Positions 56,701 through 64,000 of a stretch of 64,000 nt of DNA are shown here, piece by piece (the stretch's first letter is position 1; every line of letters starts with the position of its first letter). The DNA lies in contig KL197712.1 of assembly GCA_000697665.1 (NCBI GenBank), forward strand, positions 939,412 through 1,003,411, given 5' to 3'. Origin of the DNA: Jaapia argillacea MUCL 33604 (taxonomy: Eukaryota > Basidiomycota > Agaricomycetes > Jaapiales > Jaapiaceae). A model generated the notes under the pieces. It did no database searches. It was not told the DNA's origin and worked only from the letters and a program-made list of their open reading frames with translations. Both the position numbers and the translations under genes were made by a program.

Positions 56701-58165
56701 AATCGCTTCCAAGTCTCCAACTCGACTATCACTCGCAGATGAGCAAGGGGACGCGATACGGGAGGGGGCGGACAAGAGAATGGCGAATCTGCGTACCAGT
56801 TGCGCGATTGACAGGTGATCAAATGTGGCTTAGCTTATCGCAAACCTCCGACTGGTGGGCCTGATAACGGGTGAAGTACTGTAACTTGATAAAGGTAGGA
56901 AGATGATGCTCAGAACTGATCCTTGGCAAGGTTAAAGTCCCCGCACTCACCCCGCATTTTGTCGTCCCGATCACTTCTCGAGAGGAGAATTACAGATGCC
57001 CTGTCGATCGCCGTATGTACTAGGAGGATGTTCAGGGCTGAAAGGTACGAGGGGTGGGGATATAATGTGGGCATCGAAAGTCGAGTTTGAACGAAAGGGA
57101 ATGCCAATCCACAAGGTCAGCAAGGAAATGCACTTGAAAGCGGCTTTGGGTATTGGAAGCATCCAGCGCGAAGGAAGAAAGCGAGTGGAGGACAGTGTAG
57201 GAAACTTCGGGGAGTGACTCCTTGCGAATCGTACTCGACCCTGGGTCGAGTAGTGAGTGGTAAGTCTAAGCTCACTCAGCATTCCTCTGCTCACGATGGA
57301 CGAGCGAAAATTTTCGCTCTGGTAGAGTTCGGGTTGTAGGCTTTCGAAATTCTGTTGAAGAAGCCCGCACAGAACAACCCAGAATTGGTGACATATGACA
57401 CCCTAGAGACGGTTAGACACATGCAGAAAGATGGGGACTTGAGAAGGGGGAACAATTGGTATGCACCAGCAGGCGGGGTAAGTTGATGGGGGCAACCCAG
57501 AAACCAATCCAGAATCGAGCGGCCGTATGCTGGTTGGCTACTGAATGGGGAGACCACACGGTAGGGCAAAGATAAGGGTGGCTAAGGCTTTTGCAGGCCT
57601 CGGAGGAGTCGAACGCACCAGGGAAGAACCGAGTAGGAGTTTTAGCGCATCGACAAGTTATCGATGCACCAGGTGATGGATCAACTTTGGGTCGAAATTG
57701 ATGTCCCATACTGTTTCACGAGCCGGTTGAGCCGTGAACAAATTCCTTCGGTCCCATCAGCGGAGGTCGAGGGAAAGGACGTTCTCCGTGCCAGAGACAC
57801 CTCTCGACTTGATGCTTGGCTTTGGTCGGGTGCAACTCCCGATAATCCCAGCGGAATGAGAAGGGAACAACCACGGGAGGACAAATGGGAAATGATCAGA
57901 GTCTCCATTGGAAGGCCTAGTCAAAGATGATACGGTATTCAATAGCAAAAACACGAGTCGAAAAGGACCTCGAAAAAACAGGAGCAGGAGGAAGGGCGCT
58001 AACATAAGCTGATGATCGTCGTAATTGCGGCCGATGTGGCCCGAAGGAGCGAGTGGCTGGTGTTCCATAGGGTTCTGTCATTCTTCAAGGCCTGAACTGG
58101 GTCAATGAATCTTGTGCTATGCAGTGGGCCTGAAAGATAAGGAAAACCGGATCGAGATATCCTGC
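53720..58165. other. 4.4 kb gene-poor region upstream of NADP-GDH
   Basis: No frame is long, conserved in pattern or spliced convincingly. The strands carry similar numbers of short frames. A non-coding transcript or decayed genes are possible. This is the longest stretch in the window without a supported gene. Confidence 0.4.
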
Positions 58166-58168
58166 AGC

Positions 58169-58176
58169 ATATAAGA
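58169..58176 (+). promoter_or_regulatory. TATA-like box of the NADP-GDH gene
   Basis: GCATATAAGAGG lies about 50 bases before the start codon, with a CCAACAGCGATACAATCAACC leader between them. NADP-GDH is highly expressed and nitrogen-regulated in fungi. Confidence 0.6.
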
Positions 58177-58224
58177 GGATGGGGCGTCCTCCGAGGTGAG
58201 CATCCAACAGCGATACAATCAACC

Positions 58225-59998
<1,774 letters not shown>

Positions 59999-60538
59999 AG
60001 GATGTCGCGAGAAGAATATGCTCACCGTATGCGGATGAAACTCATTGTTGCAATTGAAAACAAATACCCCAAAGGCGCCGACTAACGGCCATGTTCATGT
60101 GTAAAAACGTTTCAATCATTATTATCATGTTGTATGTAGACCATTGTTAATTTAGGAAACCCCATCTTCGAGCGCTCTCCTCTTCGCTGCACAGTTGGAT
60201 ACTTCCGCACTGGGATCAGAAATTTTCGAATACAAAGAAGACCACAACGACTCGAAGTACCACTTATGCGACTGTCTCGGTCCCATGGAGTTCAAAGACT
60301 GGTCCTGAGTGTACAGTGAACTGATCATTCCAACTATGGTGCTCCGTAAGTATAACACACTCCTCCTTCTCCAAGTTAATACATCGTGACTACTATAGCT
60401 ATAGACATAAATTACAATTAACATAAACCGTTCGTTAAAGGGAGCCCAGCGAATCCAAGGACAGCACCCGGAACCAAAAAGTTGGTTTGGACCAAGTACA
60501 CACCATGCACCGCAAAAACGGTGCAAAAACGACGTGAT
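59999..60538. other. Convergent intergenic region
   Basis: It contains the 3' UTR of NADP-GDH, with AT-rich sequence near 60110-60150, and the 3' UTR of the CxxC protein gene. No gene was found. Confidence 0.5.
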
Positions 60539-62467
60539 TCAGTCCTTGGCATCAGGATGAGTGACCCGAACGACGATCCTCTGGCCAATCACCCCACTCG
60601 CAGACCCAGCATGAGCGGTCGAACGGGGATGAGAAGTGTCAACCTCTGCATGGATGGTGATTGTACCTCCGCATTTTTTGTTCTGTAGGTCGACCAAATG
60701 TGAGTCTTTGGTGGGCTTGTGGGTAGTGGGGGTGTAGGTGGGGGTGGGGACGTTGGCGAGGAGTTCGAGACACCGACAGGTGAAGGCTCGTGTGTGGGAT
60801 GTTGGGGTTGAATTTTGGCATGAGGGGAAGTTGGGGTGATCACTGAGCGATGGAAGATGGGTGAAGTGATATTACGACAGAATTAGATAGGGAGGAAAGA
60901 CAAGAGAAAGGAAAAAGGGCAGATGGAGTTGGGATGCATATATCCCGTAAGAGTGGGGATAACTTCGAAGAAGGATACGTATCCTGAGCAGAAATCCGCA
61001 TCTACCCGGAGGGAAATGGGCATATAGCCAGTCAGGATTCGCATACATCCTGTCAGACCGCGCATACAGTCCCCACATATGCAAACGAGACGGAATTCAC
61101 GAGATGTAAATCTCTCCGAGGGACAAGAAGGGTCGAGGACGCGTCCAAAAACTCCTGGCATCCGGCACAAACACCAAAACAGATCCAAAGCGTAGAAAAT
61201 GGGGAATAGGACTCACGTATGCAACAAACCAACACCCTGCAACTCCTTACTAACCATCACAGCCTTCCTCTCCTCATCCACCTTCGGATCTCTCACAATC
61301 GAGAATGATCCGACAAATTCGACAGGAATAAACTTCTCAATTGGGCTCTGTGGGTCACCCAAGGGCGGTAATCCCATAGCCTCTCGCGCAACTGCTTGAC
61401 TGTTCACCACCCGAATCCACTGCACATACTCCTCGCTAACCCGGACCTGCCATTTCTTCTCCTCCATCGTGGCTGGGTATTGGTATTTGCTCCCTTCGCT
61501 CATGCTGATACAAAAGGTACCGTCGGCGAAGATGGCACCGTCGGTGGTGGGGTTGAAGAAGGAGGCGGTGGGGGAGGGATGGGGGTAGGGTTTGAACGTG
61601 AACTTTGGGGGAGAGGTTTGGATGTGCTTGGTGTATGATGTGAGGGAGGATTTGTGAAGGGAACTGAGGGTAGACAAGAGGTCAGATTGGAATTGGTATT
61701 CTGGAATGGGTTCTCCTTGGATAGTTAGTGGGTTAGCGCGTTTGGATTTCTGTACAATGCGAGATGAGTGGTGGGCGAGTGAGAAGAGGTGTGGAGAACG
61801 GGAAGGGACGTACGGTCTTCGCTTTCTTTGCATTGCGGTCAGAGTCAAGCTCAGCTTTTCTCTTCCCCAATGCAGTGTTCTCGTCTGGGGGAACGATTCT
61901 ATCCGCATCCTTCCCATCCCCATTGGCTGTATTCGCCTTCGCCTTCTCTCCTTCTAGCCTATCCCTCTCCCTCCGCTTCAACATATAGTTCCTCGAAACC
62001 TCTGCGTTCTTCTTCCGACACGCCTCACACATCTTGTATCGCGTCGAGGTAGTTTCCTTGCACCTGGAACATGCGTGTGTATCAACGGTCCCTTCTTCGT
62101 GGGCCCCAACAATCTCCTTTTCTTCGCGTTTCTTCTTCGTGAGCTCCTCGACTTGGGCGGTGGATGAAATGGTAGGTGGGGGGTTGGAAGGTATAGTGTC
62201 TGGTTCCGCTGACGAATCGAGAGATCGCACATGCGCTATTCCCAGTGTTTCTCGCGTCGTCAGGACCTGTATGCCATCCTTGACGTTCTTCATCTCCCTC
62301 TCCTTCTTCCTCTCCGCGAGTCTTTTCTTCTCGGCCCTCTTCTTCACTCGACAGGGCTCACACGTCTTGTACACCGCAGAAGTGAGTTTCTTGCACCGCG
62401 AGCATGGGTGGGTCGCAGTGTTCTCTGTGTTCGGATCTGAGTCGGGCGGAGTGTCGGACGTTGACAT
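60539..62467 (-). CDS. Protein with two CxxC-x11-CxxC modules and a beta-rich C-terminal region
   Basis: I do not recognise a named family. Exons 62467-61814, 61749-61217 and 60842-60539 join in frame to about 496 residues; the second intron is long for this genome (about 374 nt). Module 1 is CSRCKKLTSAVYKTCEPCR and module 2 is CSRCKETTSTRYKMCEACRK, each followed by a basic, highly charged helix (KKRAEKKRLAERKKEREMK; KKNAEVSRNYMLKRRER). Such duplicated four-Cys knuckles with basic helices are seen in basidiomycete nuclear proteins (general impression). After KRKAELDSDRNAKKAK comes a conserved-looking region (SEEYVQWIRVVNSQAVAREA, PIEKFIPVEFVGSFSIVRD). The last exon has CQNSTPTSHTRAFTCRCLEL and CGGTITIHAEVDTSHP, ending VRVTHPDAKD. 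Nuclear, zinc-binding is inferred. Confidence 0.75.
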
Positions 62468-63144
62468 GGTGGTAACAGACAAAAGGAAGACGCGACCACT
62501 TAGCCTCTCATCGCGACGGCCAAGGAGTCGCGTGTCACGGTCGACGCGTGACGATGTCACGTGAAGCAAACAAGTTCCGTCGCCGACTTCACTCAATTCA
62601 ATACTGAATTGTAAGTCCTCACAGACATGTCCCCAACTATCATCCCAAAGCACCTCTCCTCTTCCTCGAACATATATCCATTCTTATTTAGCACGCTTAA
62701 AATTCACGGTGAAATCCCATGGTACACATCCCGCACAGCCTCTTGGCCGAAGAACATATTGGACTCCCCCAAACTCCTCTCAAACACGCTGGGCCACAAT
62801 CCGCGGCACCCATCTCTCCTGCAAAGGCAATGAGAAGGGCTTGGAAATTCTCATATTTCAGCTCTTACTTGGCGATGCAGGCTCCGATGGCAAATCATCC
62901 ACGCTCTGTGACTCGCATCGGACCTATGAAACCAAATCTTCCCTCACACCTTTGGAATGGAACCAAGTAGCCTCCTCTGGACGGCTTCGAGGTCGTATTG
63001 CCCCACACTCTCTTGTCCGGGCTATCTGTTCGAGTGTTTGTGTGTTGGTCGAATGCTGTGCTTCAGTGAAGATTTCACAGATGTCCTTGACCAGATGGAG
63101 TAGCTCCGAGAAGCTTGGCCCAACAAGCTGCGTACACCCAGAGG
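62468..63144. other. Divergent intergenic region, no gene
   Basis: It holds both promoters of the CxxC gene and the secreted protein gene at 63.2 kb. Overlapping frames of up to 146 codons in 62627-63149 have no motif. Confidence 0.5.
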
Positions 63145-63152
63145 TATAAAAG
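63145..63152 (+). promoter_or_regulatory. TATA box of the secreted protein gene at 63.2 kb
   Basis: GAGGTATAAAAGCCC is a perfect TATA consensus 86 bases before the ATG. Confidence 0.75.
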
Positions 63153-63237
63153 CCCTCCTATAGCACTGAGCATCCCCTTCATCGATAATATTCTTCTTGA
63201 TTCCTTCGTTTCTATCTACTCTACTTGACGTTTATTA

Positions 63238-64000
63238 TGAAGTTATTCTACGTCCTCGCCCTTCTCATCTCGACCGTATGTGCTTCGCCTATAGCTGAGC
63301 CTCCGGAAGGTGGGCATTTTCTTCCATGAATACGGCAAACGTACTGAAGATTGCCAACAGCACGTTGGACGACAAAGTAGGTAACCTTCGTCTCTGTATA
63401 AGTAGTCCTTTCTCACTCACACAAAACCTCTCAGGTATACAGGGCGTATTCAAATCGTTCCTACCAACGGCCATCCTTTAGGATTTGTCTATAACTTCAC
63501 AAACGATGTGTAAGTAGGCCCGCATCCAATTAATATCGTTCGGAATGTTTGACCCGAAGATTCGTTCTCCTTGTAGTAACGGTGTCAGCCCCAATCGCGC
63601 CAGCGACGTTCACGTTACCTTCAACTATACTCATGGGACTCCTTTTACGATGGTTGCAACCGTGCGTCATGGCCTTCATCCACAAAACACCCAATAGTTG
63701 ACACACTGTTTGTTATCAGAACTTCCTGAAACCTGAGCCATACTTCCAATATCTTGGTGCTTCGACTGGACACGAGGGGACTCTCATCCCAAAATCTGCG
63801 GATCACAAGTAAGGACCACCCGATTTATACACGGATCTTTGACCCGAATGTGTCGTTCCATGTAGCGAACTTGGATTCCACAGGCAACCGGCGATTAGTA
63901 CGTGGTGAAACCTGTTTCTCTGAGCTCCTTCATGACTTCGATTACTCCAATGTAGCCCCACCATATTCGACCCCGGCTGAGTGGGCTATGGGTAGGAAGT
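63238..64000 (+). CDS. Secreted beta-rich protein, same family as 52.5-53.7 kb (3' end outside window)
   Basis: The start MKLFYVLALLISTVCASP is a signal peptide followed at once by IAEPPE. Several exons split by introns of about 50-65 nt carry YTGRIQIVPTNGHPLGFVYN, FTNDVNGVSPNRASDVHVTF, NYTHGTPFTMVAT, NFLKPEPYFQYLGASTGHEG and TLIPKSADHNELGFHRQP. The G-R-I-x-I/V-x..LGFV opening and the order of strands match the gene at 52.5-53.7 kb, but the RGLPPLPP leader is absent. NFT and NYT are possible N-glycosylation sites. The gene continues past the window edge. The role is unknown; cell-surface or effector-like functions are possible. Confidence 0.7.

Noticed and set aside
61396-61638. Gly-rich plus-strand frame opposite the CxxC protein gene
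   Set aside because: Antisense of Ser/Pro/Thr codons, with no independent support.
62627-63149. Overlapping frames before the 63.2 kb gene as a small secreted protein
   Set aside because: No signal peptide or family pattern. The segment contains the TATA box of the downstream gene and fits a promoter.

Overview
The window is fungal nuclear DNA, almost certainly from an agaricomycete basidiomycete. The genes are dense and cut by many introns of about 45-70 nt. The housekeeping proteins are fungal (Ccz1, Sos7-like, Leu5-like carrier, NADP-GDH, eL43, Coq3). Several secreted or lineage-specific families, including small secreted proteins with an RGLPPLPP-type motif, look typical of Agaricomycetes. 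No virus-derived element was recognised. Exon coordinates were derived by hand from reading frames and splice consensus and should be treated as predictions.

Layout: 1-8.9 kb is a housekeeping block: a UBP12/USP15-type deubiquitinase (partial, minus), CCZ1 (plus, head-to-head with it), a 2.2 kb stretch with no clear gene, and COQ3 (minus). From 9.7 to 25.1 kb lies a tandem array of six copies (A-F, all minus) of an uncharacterised family. Two more copies (G, H, plus) sit at 40.6-44.1 kb. Between the two clusters are a Sos7-like kinetochore gene, RPL43, a five-finger CCCH protein, a divergent CTP:phosphocholine cytidylyltransferase-like gene, an F-box protein, a Leu5-type mitochondrial carrier, a small coiled-coil membrane protein and an NTF2-like protein. 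From 44.9 to 53.7 kb are two GH18 chitinase-like genes in tandem and two small secreted protein genes. A gene-poor 4.5 kb stretch leads to NADP-glutamate dehydrogenase, a CxxC-repeat protein and a third member of the small secreted family that runs off the window.

The most interesting content is the eight-copy family. Its N-terminal half (about 290 residues) has an invariant FPSHEYILL histidine and, about 100 residues later, an invariant NCWWYAGCLW cysteine. That is the order and spacing of the catalytic His and Cys of circularly permuted papain-fold enzymes (LRAT, PPPDE). The C-terminal half varies. Most copies have a 160-180 residue beta-trefoil-like module. Copy D instead reads in frame into a P-loop GTPase domain with a GATGTGKSS Walker A. 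Copy E, 5'-truncated and decayed, reads into a C2H2 zinc-finger region beside a hAT transposase remnant. Copy B is split by two TIR elements, and G carries one frame break. A, C, D, F and H look intact. The picture is an actively duplicating enzyme-like head with exchanged tails, resembling a fungal recognition or conflict repertoire, but this is inference.
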